Below, one piece after another: positions 1 through 7,994 of a stretch of DNA of 20,807 bases. How positions within the stretch are numbered: position 1 is the first letter of the stretch; the number at the start of each line of letters is the position of its first letter. Made by a program: the position numbers and the translations under genes. Location: contig PMLH01000617.1 in assembly GCA_003159055.1 (NCBI GenBank), positions 1 through 20,807 on the forward strand, written 5' to 3'. Source of the DNA: Myxococcales bacterium (GTDB taxonomy: Bacteria; Myxococcota; Polyangia; Fen-1088). The notes below the pieces were generated by a model. That model did no database searches, was not told the DNA's origin, and worked only from the letters and a program-made list of their open reading frames with translations.

Positions 1-24
1 ACCGATGAACCAAGGAGACACTCT

Positions 25-1044
25 ATGAACCGAACGCCCTTGCTGGTATTGCTCACGCTTGCCGAAGGATTCCACGCCGGCTGCGGCGACGATGCGACAT
101 CTTTGGTCGACGCTTCTCATGGCACCTCCCAAGATGCGAGCCCGGCCATCGATTCCCAACCTACCCGCGCATTGGATTCCGCCGCCTCGATTGACGCGCA
201 AATCGTAGGCGGGCTCGACTCGGGCGGCGTTGTAGGGCTCCCAGCGACACCAGCCAACCTGAGCGTCGCTCCGGGGAATGCTCCCGGCACGGCAATAGTG
301 AGCTTCCTAGCGCCCGCCCTGGATGCGGGATTCGCCAACCTCACTTTCACCGTGAATGCCAATCCTGGCGCAATCACGGCAACCGGAACAGCTCCACCGA
401 TTACCGTTACCGGCCTCCTGCCGCAGACCGCCTACACCTTCAGCGTCATCACAAGTGACGGCGTGGCCAGCTCTGCGCCTGCCACCACGGGGCTGCTCGG
501 CTTTTACGATGTGGTCGAAACCTTCCGCGAGCCGATGACCCAGCCCAACGATACGGTCTTCACCGGATCGTTCACCTTCGATCTCACGACTGAAGGTGTG
601 TCGAACCTGGCCGGCTCGCTCACCGAATCCATGACCAAGGTGAACGGCGTCTACGGCGGCCCCATGACGACGGTTTCGCTCGCCAATCAACTGTCGTCGG
701 TACCGGTGGCGCTGGACGGTGCGAATGGGCTCTTGGTGACGACGTTTGCCCTGACCACGACCGACACGTTCACGGGCGGAGGGTTCGCTCCGGGAGGGAC
801 GGAGTATTACGGCGTGTTGAAAGGGATCCAAAGCAATCACAACGCTTACGCGATGATCTTCGTGAATGCGACCGACCCGACAGCCCCGGCAACGCAAGCC
901 CAGATCGATAAGCTGGCCTACGCGGACTGCACTGCGGGCGGAATGATGATGAAGTCGTGCATGACTGGAACTTCGGTGAACGGGTATGGTGCCGACGGGA
1001 CCATGGGTGGTTATCCCCTGTCGCAAGTCATCACCAGACGATAG
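25..1044 (+). CDS. Putative lipoprotein with fibronectin type III domain, function unknown
   Basis: A 339-residue exported protein. The start at 25 has a good ribosome binding site (AAGGAG at 12-17). The first 20 residues form a hydrophobic signal ending in HAGC, an imperfect lipobox (His rather than Leu at -3), so lipidation of Cys20 is possible but not certain. Residues 21-70 are an Asp/Ser/Ala-rich linker, as is common in myxobacterial surface lipoproteins. Residues 73-156 have the pattern of an FN3 domain (PATPANLSV, then YTFSVITSDG). The C-terminal 180 residues match no domain I can name. They end in a Cys/Met cluster: Cys302, Met307-309, Cys312, Met313. The TonB-dependent receptor downstream in the same direction suggests a role in binding or delivering its substrate. 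That is inference. Confidence 0.75.
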   Translation: MNRTPLLVLLTLAEGFHAGCGDDATSLVDASHGTSQDASPAIDSQPTRALDSAASIDAQIVGGLDSGGVVGLPATPANLSVAPGNAPGTAIVSFLAPALDAGFANLTFTVNANPGAITATGTAPPITVTGLLPQTAYTFSVITSDGVASSAPATTGLLGFYDVVETFREPMTQPNDTVFTGSFTFDLTTEGVSNLAGSLTESMTKVNGVYGGPMTTVSLANQLSSVPVALDGANGLLVTTFALTTTDTFTGGGFAPGGTEYYGVLKGIQSNHNAYAMIFVNATDPTAPATQAQIDKLAYADCTAGGMMMKSCMTGTSVNGYGADGTMGGYPLSQVITRR

Positions 1045-1125
1045 CGGTACCAAGCGGACATGCTCGCCCAGCGACAGAAGCATCTCCAGGGTTTCGACGA
1101 AATCTCTTTGGCGCCATAGACGCCG

Positions 1126-3333
1126 ATGAAATCATGGGTGTTGACTGCCTCGGTGATCGCCTTCGCGTCGGGCGACGTCCTGGGCGCCGACATCGTCAAT
1201 CTCGCCCCGATCGTCGTGACCGCTCCGGCGGAAAAGACCGACACAACCGATGCATCACTCGGCGCCGCAATTATCACGCGGGAGGACCTGGTGCCACAGG
1301 AAGGCGCCACGACCGACCCCGGACAACTCCTCCTCACGGTTCCAGGGGTCAATCTCTACGGGGCGGGAGGCATCTCGAGCCTACCCACGGTCCATGGCCT
1401 CGCGGACGATAGGCTTCGAATTCAGGGGGACGGGGCGGACCTGTTTCCCGCGTGCCCAAATCATTTGTACGCGGCTCTGTCGTTCGTGTCTCCATCGAGA
1501 GTCTAGAGCGCCAGGGTGTTTGCCGGCGTCTCACCGGTGAGCGTTGGCGGAGACAGCATCGGTGGCACAATCCAGGTCAACTTGGTGCCGCCGGAATTCA
1601 CCACGCCCGAGCGGAAATATGTCGCGCACGCTGAGGCGGGCTCCTTCTATCGAACCAATGGCGATGCCTACGGGTACGACGTATCGGCGAATGCCGCCTC
1701 ACGCTGGCTCAGCCTGTCCTACGCCGAGTCGAGCTCGCGATCCGACAACTACCTGGCTGGAGGAGACTTCAAACCGGTATCGGCGGGCCGGGAAGGTGGC
1801 CGCTTGATTGCCGGTAACGAAGTTGGATCGAGCGCCTACCGCGGCGCCACCAATCGAGCGTTGAGTCTGGCCTTGCATCGGGATGCCCACCTGGTTCAGC
1901 TCGACGTGAGCCGCCAGACCATCGACTTCGAGGGATTTCCGAACCAGCGCATGGATATGACCGCGAACGACAATTGGATCGCCAGCGTTCGCTACACGGG
2001 ACAGTTCGGCTGGGGTGATCTGGTCGCCCGATTGAGCTATCAGGACACGAAGCACAAGATGGACATGTGGCCCGACCGATACTTCTACGGCACGGGCATG
2101 CCCATGGACACCAAGGCCAAGGACAGACTCGCCGGAATCCAGGGAAACATCTTTCTGTCAGAGGCGAGTCTTCTGCGGACCGGTGTCGAGTATCAGTACC
2201 ACACGCTCTACGATTGGTGGCCTCCGGTGAGCGGAGTGATGGGCCCCTTTGCCTTCTGGAATGTCGACTACGGTCGGCGGCGCAAGCTCGATGTGTTCGC
2301 GGAATGGGAAGGGCACGTGCGAGACGCCATGGTCGCCCAGGCAGGATTGCGCGGCGACATGATCGGGACCGACGCCGCGGACGTGCAGGGATACGACAAC
2401 GGGCTCGCAGGTGCATGGGGAAACGACGCCGCTGCCTTCAACGCCACAGATCGCGCCCGCGACGACTACAACTGGGACGCGACTGGATTACTCGACTACT
2501 CGCCTGGCTCGCGGCAGTCCTACCAGGCTGGCTACGCGCGAAAGTCCCATTCGCCGAACCTGTACCAGCGCTACCCGTGGAGCACCAACGCCATGGCTGC
2601 CCTGATGAACAACTTCGTGGGCGACGGCAATGGCTACGTGGGCAACGTGAGCCTCAAGCCGGAGATTGCAAACACCGTCAGCATCACGGGCAACTGGCAC
2701 GACTCCGCCAACGAGAGATGGAATCTCAAGGTGACGGGCTACTACACCTACGTCCAGGACTACATTGATGCCCGGCGCTGCGACTTCGGCCAGTGCAGCG
2801 CCGCCAACGCCACGACGAGAGCGGGATTCGTGCTGCTTCAATATGTGAATCAGTCCGCTCAGCTCTACGGCGGAGACTTGTCAGGGCATCTCGTGTTCTT
2901 CAAGGGAAAGCACAACAGCAGTCTCGAAGCAGACGGCACGCTCGCCTACGTCCGAGGGAAGAATCTGACCACAGGTGACAACCTCTACAACATCATGCCG
3001 ATGAATGGCCGACTCGTGGCCAGCTATCACCTCGGAGTGTGGTCGGTATCGCCCGAGCTCCTCGCCGTTGGAGGAAAAGATCAGGTCTCGCACGTGCGAA
3101 ATGAGATTGAGACGGAAGCCTATTGGCTGTTCAACCTGCGCAGCTCGCTCGCCTGGAAATACGTTCGCGTCGACCTCGCCATCGAGAACATCGTCAACCG
3201 CCTGTACGCGAACCCACTCGGAGGGGCCTACTTGGGACAGGGCTCGTCGATGACGACAAACGGGATCCCCTGGGGCGTGGTGGTTCCGGGACGCGGGAGG
3301 TCGTTCAACCTCGCCCTGAGACTCTCATACTAG
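1126..3333 (+). pseudogene. TonB-dependent receptor interrupted by an in-frame TAG codon
   Basis: Outer-membrane beta-barrel for TonB-driven uptake. The first segment (1126-1503) has a signal peptide (residues 1-20), a TonB-box-like IVVTAP and the plug domain (PGVNLYGAGG...DRLRIQGDGAD). A TAG at 1504-1506 stops it after PSRV. The same frame continues past the stop without a shift (SARVFAGVSPVSVGG from 1507) into the rest of the plug and the full barrel, ending in an aromatic residue (Tyr) at 3333. Without the stop it would be about 735 residues, normal for the family. The plug motif ACPNHL (from residue 109) and the PVSVGGDSIGGTI stretch resemble the OprC/NosA copper-receptor branch; that substrate call is tentative. 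A GTG at 1516 could restart translation, but the product would lack a signal peptide. It may be a point-mutation pseudogene, a sequencing error or a readthrough case. Confidence 0.85.
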
Positions 3334-3383
3334 GTGGCGCGGGCATGGAGAATGCAGGGAGGACAGTTTGCTCGGGTTGAGAC

Positions 3384-4127
3384 ATGCGCACCGCCCTCGC
3401 GATATCGCTCGTCGCTCACGCCTTCTGCGCGATGGGTATGTCCCGACTCGGTGGTGTGGGCTCTGCGCAAGCGCACACGATGGTCGAGGCCGTGTCGGTC
3501 GAGTTGGTCGAACAGTTCCCGGACAGCCTGCTTCCCCCAACAGCAGTCTCCGACGCAGATCCCGCGTCACCAGCCGGACCGTCGAGCCGCCGCTCCTCTC
3601 ACCACCCCAGCTCGGCCAGCAGACCGGCACGCGCGCACCGGCCCGTTCCGTCGGAGGCAACCCGACCGCCGGACCAGGACGCCGCTTCGCAAGAAGGTGC
3701 GCATGCCGAAGTCGCCAATCCAACACAGACGTCCGCGGCCGACGAGCCCACGGTCACCCCACCAGGACGGGACCTTCCTGCGACACCGTCGGGAATCGAG
3801 GGGCCGCACGCCGCTGGACCTGTTCGTGCGACTGTTTCCCAGACACGGCAACCGGGAAAGGTCCCGCATTGGGAACGAATCAGCCAGGCGGTCCAGCAAC
3901 ACGTCGTCTATCCCGCACTCGCGCGCCGTCGCGGCTTGTGCGGACGGGCCACCGTAACCTTTCTGGTGAATCCTGAAGGCATGGTCGACCAACTACGCAT
4001 CGTCGAGAGCTCCGGGCACGCCCTGCTCGACACGGCCGCCCTGGAGGCGGTGTCGCGTGCGGTTCCGCTGCCACCTTCTGCAGAGCCAGCACGGATCGTC
4101 ATCCCGATTGTTTTCGCTTTGCAGTGA
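3384..4127 (+). CDS. tonB: TonB family energy-transducing protein
   Basis: A 247-residue periplasm-spanning protein that would couple the inner-membrane proton gradient to the outer-membrane receptor. Residues 4-20 (ALAISLVAHAFCAMGM) form the single N-terminal membrane anchor. Residues 48-160 are a Pro/Ser/Ala-rich extended linker. Residues 165-247 form the TonB C-terminal domain, with the typical VVYPALARRRGLCGRATVTF and LVNPEGMVDQLRIVESSGH patterns. It begins 50 bp after the receptor's stop codon on the same strand, so it is probably the dedicated TonB of that receptor. No ExbB/ExbD genes are present here. The start has only a weak purine-rich region upstream, but no alternative start keeps the membrane anchor. 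Confidence 0.85.
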   Translation: MRTALAISLVAHAFCAMGMSRLGGVGSAQAHTMVEAVSVELVEQFPDSLLPPTAVSDADPASPAGPSSRRSSHHPSSASRPARAHRPVPSEATRPPDQDAASQEGAHAEVANPTQTSAADEPTVTPPGRDLPATPSGIEGPHAAGPVRATVSQTRQPGKVPHWERISQAVQQHVVYPALARRRGLCGRATVTFLVNPEGMVDQLRIVESSGHALLDTAALEAVSRAVPLPPSAEPARIVIPIVFALQ

Positions 4128-4203
4128 CAGGACCTTCAAGTCGAAGAGCGAGGTTCGCGGTGCTGAATGTGGGATCCGACATGGCGAACTCGGTGCGCGG
4201 CCC

Positions 4204-4599
4204 CTACTCGAACTTCGCAGGCCGTCGCGCCACGACGTCGATCTCCACCGACGCGCCCAGTGGCAGCTCGGCGACGGCAACCGTGGTGCGAGCTGGATAG
4301 GGCGCATTGAAGCGGGTCTGGTACACGGCGTTCATGCCGGCAAAGTCGCGCATGGTCGTGAGGTAAACCGTGCACTTGACCACGCTGTCGGTGGTCAACC
4401 CGGCGTCGTGCAAAACGGCCACCAGATTGTCGAACACGCGTTGAGTTTGCGCGCCGATCTCTCCGCCCACCAATTCCCGCGTCGCTGAATCGATGGGTGT
4501 TTGCCCTGACAGGTAAAGGACATCGCCGGCCCAGGTTGCGTGCGAATAGGGCCCGATGGCGCGAGGGGCGCTTCTACTGTCGACGGTTTCGCGAGACAT
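4204..4599 (-). CDS. ridA: RidA family reactive intermediate/imine deaminase
   Basis: A 131-residue RidA (YjgF/YER057c/UK114) protein. The family hydrolyses reactive enamines/imines such as 2-aminoacrylate released by PLP enzymes, in the cytosol. Visible signatures are APRAIGPYSHA at the N-terminus, LYLSGQTPID, and PARTTVAVAELPLGASVEID, which carries the substrate-binding Arg104 and the conserved Glu119. The length is standard. Two in-frame ATGs lie 6 bp apart (4605 and 4599). The AAGGAG at 4609-4614 is 3 nt from the first and 9 nt from the second, so 4599 is preferred. The open frame extends further upstream but has no family similarity there. The nearby cystathionine-type enzyme and cysteine desulfurase are the kind of PLP enzymes whose by-products RidA clears. 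Confidence 0.93.
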   Translation of the reverse strand: MSRETVDSRSAPRAIGPYSHATWAGDVLYLSGQTPIDSATRELVGGEIGAQTQRVFDNLVAVLHDAGLTTDSVVKCTVYLTTMRDFAGMNAVYQTRFNAPYPARTTVAVAELPLGASVEIDVVARRPAKFE

Positions 4600-4608
4600 G
4601 TTCATGCT

Positions 4609-4614
4609 CTCCTT
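4609..4614 (-). promoter_or_regulatory. Ribosome binding site that decides the ridA start
   Basis: On the minus strand this reads AAGGAG. It is 9 nt from the ATG at 4599 and only 3 nt from the ATG at 4605, so it favours the shorter protein beginning MSRETV. Confidence 0.7.
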
Positions 4615-4657
4615 GTGTGTGGGAGGGAGAAGGTTGAAGGAGCCGGAATTGATGCTT

Positions 4658-5116
4658 TCAAGCCAGATAGTAGGCTGCAGCGGTGGTCTGTTCTTGCGCT
4701 CGATCGTTGCAGTGGACGCAGCGGTTGTCTTCGCCAAGAACGCGGTAAGCGGTACGGACGGCTTGCAGCGTGGCCGAATCAATGTCGTCCCTCTCGACGA
4801 AAAGGCGGTCGGCGGCGAGAGCGCCGGACGCCTCCAGACGCTTGAGCGGCCGTTCCATGTCGCCCCGTACGCCCGCGAGGAAGATATCGAGGCCCTTCTC
4901 TTTGGCGTCACTGAGGAAGTGCTCGAGCTTCTCCAGGCAGACGGCGTCCGGATTACGCAGACGCTTTACCCTCAGCACCACATGGCGGATCGACTGCTGC
5001 CGAGCGCGTTCGACCACGCGCTGCAGGCTTTGAGCCCACCTTGCGTAGGCAACCAGCGCCGAATCTCGGTCGAGCAGAGTTCGGTCCAGATCGAAAAGGA
5101 CAGCCGCGACAGTCAC
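4658..5116 (-). pseudogene. Chimeric remnant: HAD phosphatase N-terminus joined to SulP-transporter STAS C-terminus
   Basis: From a GTG at 5116 the frame gives 152 residues. Residues 3-28 (TVAAVLFDLDRTLLDRDS...) are the start of a HAD-family hydrolase with its DxDxT nucleophile motif. About 10 residues later the sequence turns into the second half of a STAS domain like those at the C-terminus of SulP sulfate/anion transporters (HVVLRVKRLRNPDAV...FLAGVRGDMERPLKR, then a terminal CxxC near AYRVLGEDN and an AAAYYLA end). The rest of the HAD fold, the transporter membrane part and the first STAS strands are missing. It looks like two gene pieces fused by deletion. The open frame extends upstream to 5413 but that part matches nothing. 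It lies 58 bp upstream of ridA on the same strand. A small functional fusion protein is possible but less likely. Confidence 0.55.
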
Positions 5117-5360
5117 GTCAATTGAAAAGCTTGAGATTCCAGCTTTCAATAGCACGGTCTGCCGGCAGAGCAACCGGTCAGCGGCACATTCGGTTGCGAA
5201 TGTTGCTAGCTGTGCAGGAGTGCTGCTGTGGCAGCAGCTCGGAACATTCCCCGTTGGCATATCGGTTGCTGTGGGGGGCGGCCGCCGACAATGTGCGGAC
5301 GCCGTCGCAGGATAGGCGTGGTCGACACCATAAGCTGATGTATACGACTTCGTCTGGTCC

Positions 5361-6323
5361 ATGAAGATGCGACGATTCATTGCGAACCTTCTGTTGGCGA
5401 CAATGCCGCTCACCAGCGGCGGCTGTCATTGCGAGCAGCGAAGTGGGCAGTCGTTCAAGGCGAACGCCCAGAACGCCGCTCGCGACTCGGGATCGCAGAC
5501 GAGGCCTCACGCGTCGTTTCCGCCTTGGACGAACTCGCTGGGGATGCGGTTTCTTCCGGTCGAGGGAACGGAGGTCCTGTTTGCCGTATGGGATACGCGC
5601 GTGCAGGACTACGCCGCATTCGTGAAGGCTACCGGCCGCAAGCCGAGCCCTGGAATGTGGTCCTTGCGCAACCAACGTTATGGCCAGCACGGCGACACCT
5701 GGGACAATCCCGGATTCGTGCAAGGGCCTACGCACCCGGTCTGCGGCGTCAACTGGAATGATACTCAGGCCTTCTGTTCTTGGCTCACTGAAAAGGAGCA
5801 CGCAGAAGGGATCATCGAGGCCCATCAGAGCTATCGCCTGCCCACCGACTGGGAATGGAGTACGGCGGCGGGCCTGGCCGACCCACCCGCGGGCAGGCCC
5901 AGAGACAAGGATGAAAAGCCGATCAATGCGTATGGGTGGGGAGCAACCTGGCCACCTCCGAGCACGGCCGGAAACTACGCCGGCACCGACACCACCGATG
6001 CCGACTGGCCTCGAAATTGGAAAGTCATCGAGAATCGCCGGGATGAATTCGCCCGAACGTCTCCGGTCGGAAGTTTTCCGCCCAACAAATCTGGGCTCTA
6101 CGACATGGGCGGCAACGTCTGGCAGTGGTGCCAGGATGACTATGACGACATCCGCGGAACCAAGCCCCTTCGCGGCGGTTCCTGGGCCGACGTCGTCCCT
6201 CGATTCTTGTCGCTCAGCTTTCGGCTGGATTTTGCGCCCGAGGACCGTTTCGACTACGCGACCGGATTTCGTGTCGTGTTGACCGGCAAGAGGGCTCCAG
6301 CCAGCCGTCCACCGCATCCCTAG
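5361..6323 (+). CDS. FGE-sulfatase-fold (SUMF1-like) lipoprotein, non-FGE type
   Basis: A 320-residue protein with a charged-hydrophobic N-terminus (MKMRRFIANLLLATMPLTSGG) before Cys22, a plausible though not canonical lipobox. Residues 57-310 carry the formylglycine-generating-enzyme fold: MRFLPVEG near the start, VCGVNWNDTQAFCSWLTEKE, YRLPTDWEWSTAA, GLYDMGGNVWQWCQDDY, LRGGSW and FRLDFAPED...GFRVV. True FGEs have two catalytic cysteines in the stretch after GGS. Here that stretch (GGSWADVVPRFLSLSFRLDF) has none, so sulfatase activation is not expected. Related FGE-like proteins act as oxygenase-like or structural modules. It is divergent from the HAD/STAS remnant and convergent with the PLP enzyme gene (23 bp apart). 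Starts at 5361 and 5367 are both possible; neither has a clear ribosome binding site. Confidence 0.85.
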   Translation: MKMRRFIANLLLATMPLTSGGCHCEQRSGQSFKANAQNAARDSGSQTRPHASFPPWTNSLGMRFLPVEGTEVLFAVWDTRVQDYAAFVKATGRKPSPGMWSLRNQRYGQHGDTWDNPGFVQGPTHPVCGVNWNDTQAFCSWLTEKEHAEGIIEAHQSYRLPTDWEWSTAAGLADPPAGRPRDKDEKPINAYGWGATWPPPSTAGNYAGTDTTDADWPRNWKVIENRRDEFARTSPVGSFPPNKSGLYDMGGNVWQWCQDDYDDIRGTKPLRGGSWADVVPRFLSLSFRLDFAPEDRFDYATGFRVVLTGKRAPASRPPHP

Positions 6324-6346
6324 CGTTCCGCCTGGTCTGCGGCTTG

Positions 6347-7525
6347 CTACAAGCGGCTTGCTGCCGTAAGCGCACGGGCCACGTCGGCGACTAGGTCATC
6401 GGAGCTCTCGATCCCGGTGGATACTCGCACGTTGGATCCCGTGATCCCCGCAGCGCGACGAGCTTCTGGCGTCATGGACGCGTGGCTCATGGTCTCAGGG
6501 TGTTCGACGAGCGATTCGACACCACCCAACGATTCTGCGAATGCGAAGATCTCCAGCTCCTGAATGAAACGGAAAGCAGCTTCCTTTCCGCCTCGAATGT
6601 CGAAGGAGAGCATTCCGCCAAATCCCGTCATCTGACGCTTGGCAAGCTTGAACTGGGGGTGCGTGGGAAGCCCGGGATAGTAAACGCGTTCGACGGCCTT
6701 GTGGCTGGCCAAAAATTCCGCAAGGACGCGGGCGTTGCGCTCGTGGGCGGCCATGCGCACGGGCAGCGTGCGAATGCCGCGCATCACCAGCCAGCAGTCG
6801 AAGGGCGACGAGCATGTTCCGAGGGCGTTGACCAAGGCGGCCACTGCGGTGGCGTGCTCCTGGGTCTTCGATATGATCGCTCCGCCTACCATGTCGCTGT
6901 GGCCGTTGAGGTACTTGGTGGTCGAGTGGACCACGATGTCAGCACCGAGAGCCAAGGGCTTCTGGAAGATTGGCGACATGAAGGTGTTGTCTACAATGGT
7001 GAGCTGTCCGCGGCTCCGAGCGATGTCGCAAATGGCTTCGATGTCGACCAGATTCAGCAAAGGATTGCTCGGAGTCTCGATCCAGATTGCGCGAGTACTT
7101 GGTCGAATCGCCGCTTCGACGCTGCGCGGATCCGACATGTCGACGAAGGAAAACTCCAGCCCGCGGCTGGTCAGGATCGATGAGAAGAGACGGTAGGAGC
7201 CACCGTAGATATCGTGACCAGCGATGATGTGGCTGCCCGAAGGAAAGAGCGCCATGACCGTAGTCTCCGCCGCCATGCCGGTGGCCGTCGCTGACGCACC
7301 CGAGCCCCCCTCCAGGGCGGCCAGGCACTCCTCGAGCGCCGACCGAGTCGGGTTTGCGGTTCGGCTGTAGTCGAAGCCTTTGGTCTGCCCCGGGGCATCG
7401 AAGGCGAAGGTGGAGGTGGCGTAGATGGGGACTGCTACGGCGTTGAAGGTGCTGTCCTTGCGGGTTCCCGTCTGAACGCAGATCGTCTCGGTGTGGTAGT
7501 CGCGGGCATGCGTGGGGTTCTTCAT
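6347..7525 (-). CDS. Cystathionine gamma-synthase/gamma-lyase family PLP enzyme
   Basis: A 392-residue member of the Cys/Met metabolism PLP enzyme family, which moves sulfur between cysteine and homocysteine skeletons (gamma-synthase, gamma-lyase or O-acylhomoserine sulfhydrylase). Visible are the YSR triad start (Tyr53-Arg55), DIYGGSYR with the stacking Tyr107, IWIETPSNP, the PLP lysine Lys204 in HSTTKYLNGHSD, and SLGGVESLVEHP near the C-terminus. Length is normal. The ATG at 7525 gives the usual N-terminus; the longer open frame to 7804 has no similarity. A gamma-lyase would release cysteine and feed the desulfurase locus downstream on the map, but sequence alone does not separate synthase from lyase. 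A palindrome at 7574-7585 lies just upstream. Confidence 0.9.
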   Translation of the reverse strand: MKNPTHARDYHTETICVQTGTRKDSTFNAVAVPIYATSTFAFDAPGQTKGFDYSRTANPTRSALEECLAALEGGSGASATATGMAAETTVMALFPSGSHIIAGHDIYGGSYRLFSSILTSRGLEFSFVDMSDPRSVEAAIRPSTRAIWIETPSNPLLNLVDIEAICDIARSRGQLTIVDNTFMSPIFQKPLALGADIVVHSTTKYLNGHSDMVGGAIISKTQEHATAVAALVNALGTCSSPFDCWLVMRGIRTLPVRMAAHERNARVLAEFLASHKAVERVYYPGLPTHPQFKLAKRQMTGFGGMLSFDIRGGKEAAFRFIQELEIFAFAESLGGVESLVEHPETMSHASMTPEARRAAGITGSNVRVSTGIESSDDLVADVARALTAASRL

Positions 7526-7573
7526 CGTCACCGATTCCAAACACGGAGCCACGTTGTTGGGAACGCATAGAGT

Positions 7574-7585
7574 GGACGCGTGTCC
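7574..7585 (-). promoter_or_regulatory. Palindromic operator candidate upstream of the cystathionine-type enzyme
   Basis: The minus strand reads GGACACGCGTCC, flanked by T and A so that the arms extend to 7573-7586. Four bases downstream is a -10-like TATGCG (7569-7564), giving a predicted leader of roughly 30 nt to the ATG at 7525. It shares the GAC(N4)GTC core with the AGAC(N4)GTCT sites before three other genes here, but its outer base differs and the core alone is not rare. It is the weakest member of the set. Confidence 0.35.
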
Positions 7586-7625
7586 AGTAAAGTGACGACG
7601 ACGGAGGACCGCAGAGGCAGCCACA

Positions 7626-7643
7626 CTGCTGCGAGGGCAGCAG
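7626..7643. repeat. Perfect hairpin, 7-bp stem and 4-nt loop
   Basis: CTGCTGC-GAGG-GCAGCAG on the plus strand. It is about 100 bp upstream of the cystathionine-type gene start. No T-tract follows on either strand, so it is not a typical intrinsic terminator. Confidence 0.4.
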
Positions 7644-7897
7644 GGATGTTGGAGATTTGGTGCCGGAAAGACATTCCGACAAGGAATCTCTAGGTTTTCC
7701 AGGCTTTCCCCCTGGCATCGAGGTTGCAGTCGCTGGTCATCGTGGTTCGCCCACCGGCAATTCTGACTCGGCAAATCGCATTCTCCTTTCTCGTTCAGAA
7801 CCAAGTGCCGTAATCAACACACACAACCAATTGGTTGGGCAGGTGGGCGAACCGATTTTTCGAGAGAGCACGCTTTGTGGAAGGTGCGGTGAGGGGT

Positions 7898-7952
7898 GGT
7901 CGGTGCGCGTGCCGGAGCGGGACGTCCGGGAGGCGGGGTGCGCGCACCGACC
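7898..7952. repeat. Long inverted repeat downstream of the radical SAM gene
   Basis: Arms GGTCGGTGCGCG (7898-7909) and CGCGCACCGACC (7941-7952) are perfect 12-bp complements around a 31-nt GC-rich loop. It lies 43 bp after the stop codon of the minus-strand radical SAM gene. It could act as a 3'-end stabiliser or a terminator, but there is no U-run after it. Confidence 0.5.
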
Positions 7953-7994
7953 CGGGAGGGTAGTGCCAAATTGAAGAAGCAATGAAAGTCGCCG

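Larger units (their letters stand above)
7526..7994. other. 469-bp non-coding gap rich in inverted repeats
   Basis: Short open frames occur on both strands, but none has recognisable protein features. The gap contains a GAC(N4)GTC palindrome (7574-7585), a perfect 7-bp-stem hairpin (7626-7643), a 12-bp perfect palindrome AACCAATTGGTT (7825-7836) and a 12-bp-arm inverted repeat (7898-7952). It serves as leader/promoter for the cystathionine-type gene and as the 3' region of the radical SAM gene. No match to SAM or cobalamin riboswitch cores was seen by eye. Confidence 0.6.

Noticed and set aside
5361..6323. True formylglycine-generating enzyme (sulfatase activator)
   Set aside because: The two catalytic cysteines after GGS are missing and no sulfatase gene is nearby.
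6339..6362. Direct repeat GCGGCTTGCT, 14-bp period, at the end of the cystathionine-type gene
   Set aside because: Two short copies only; it looks like a small local duplication at the C-terminus rather than an attachment site.
7526..7994. SAM or cobalamin riboswitch before the cystathionine-type gene
   Set aside because: Stems are present, but I could not find the conserved core sequences of these riboswitches on either strand.
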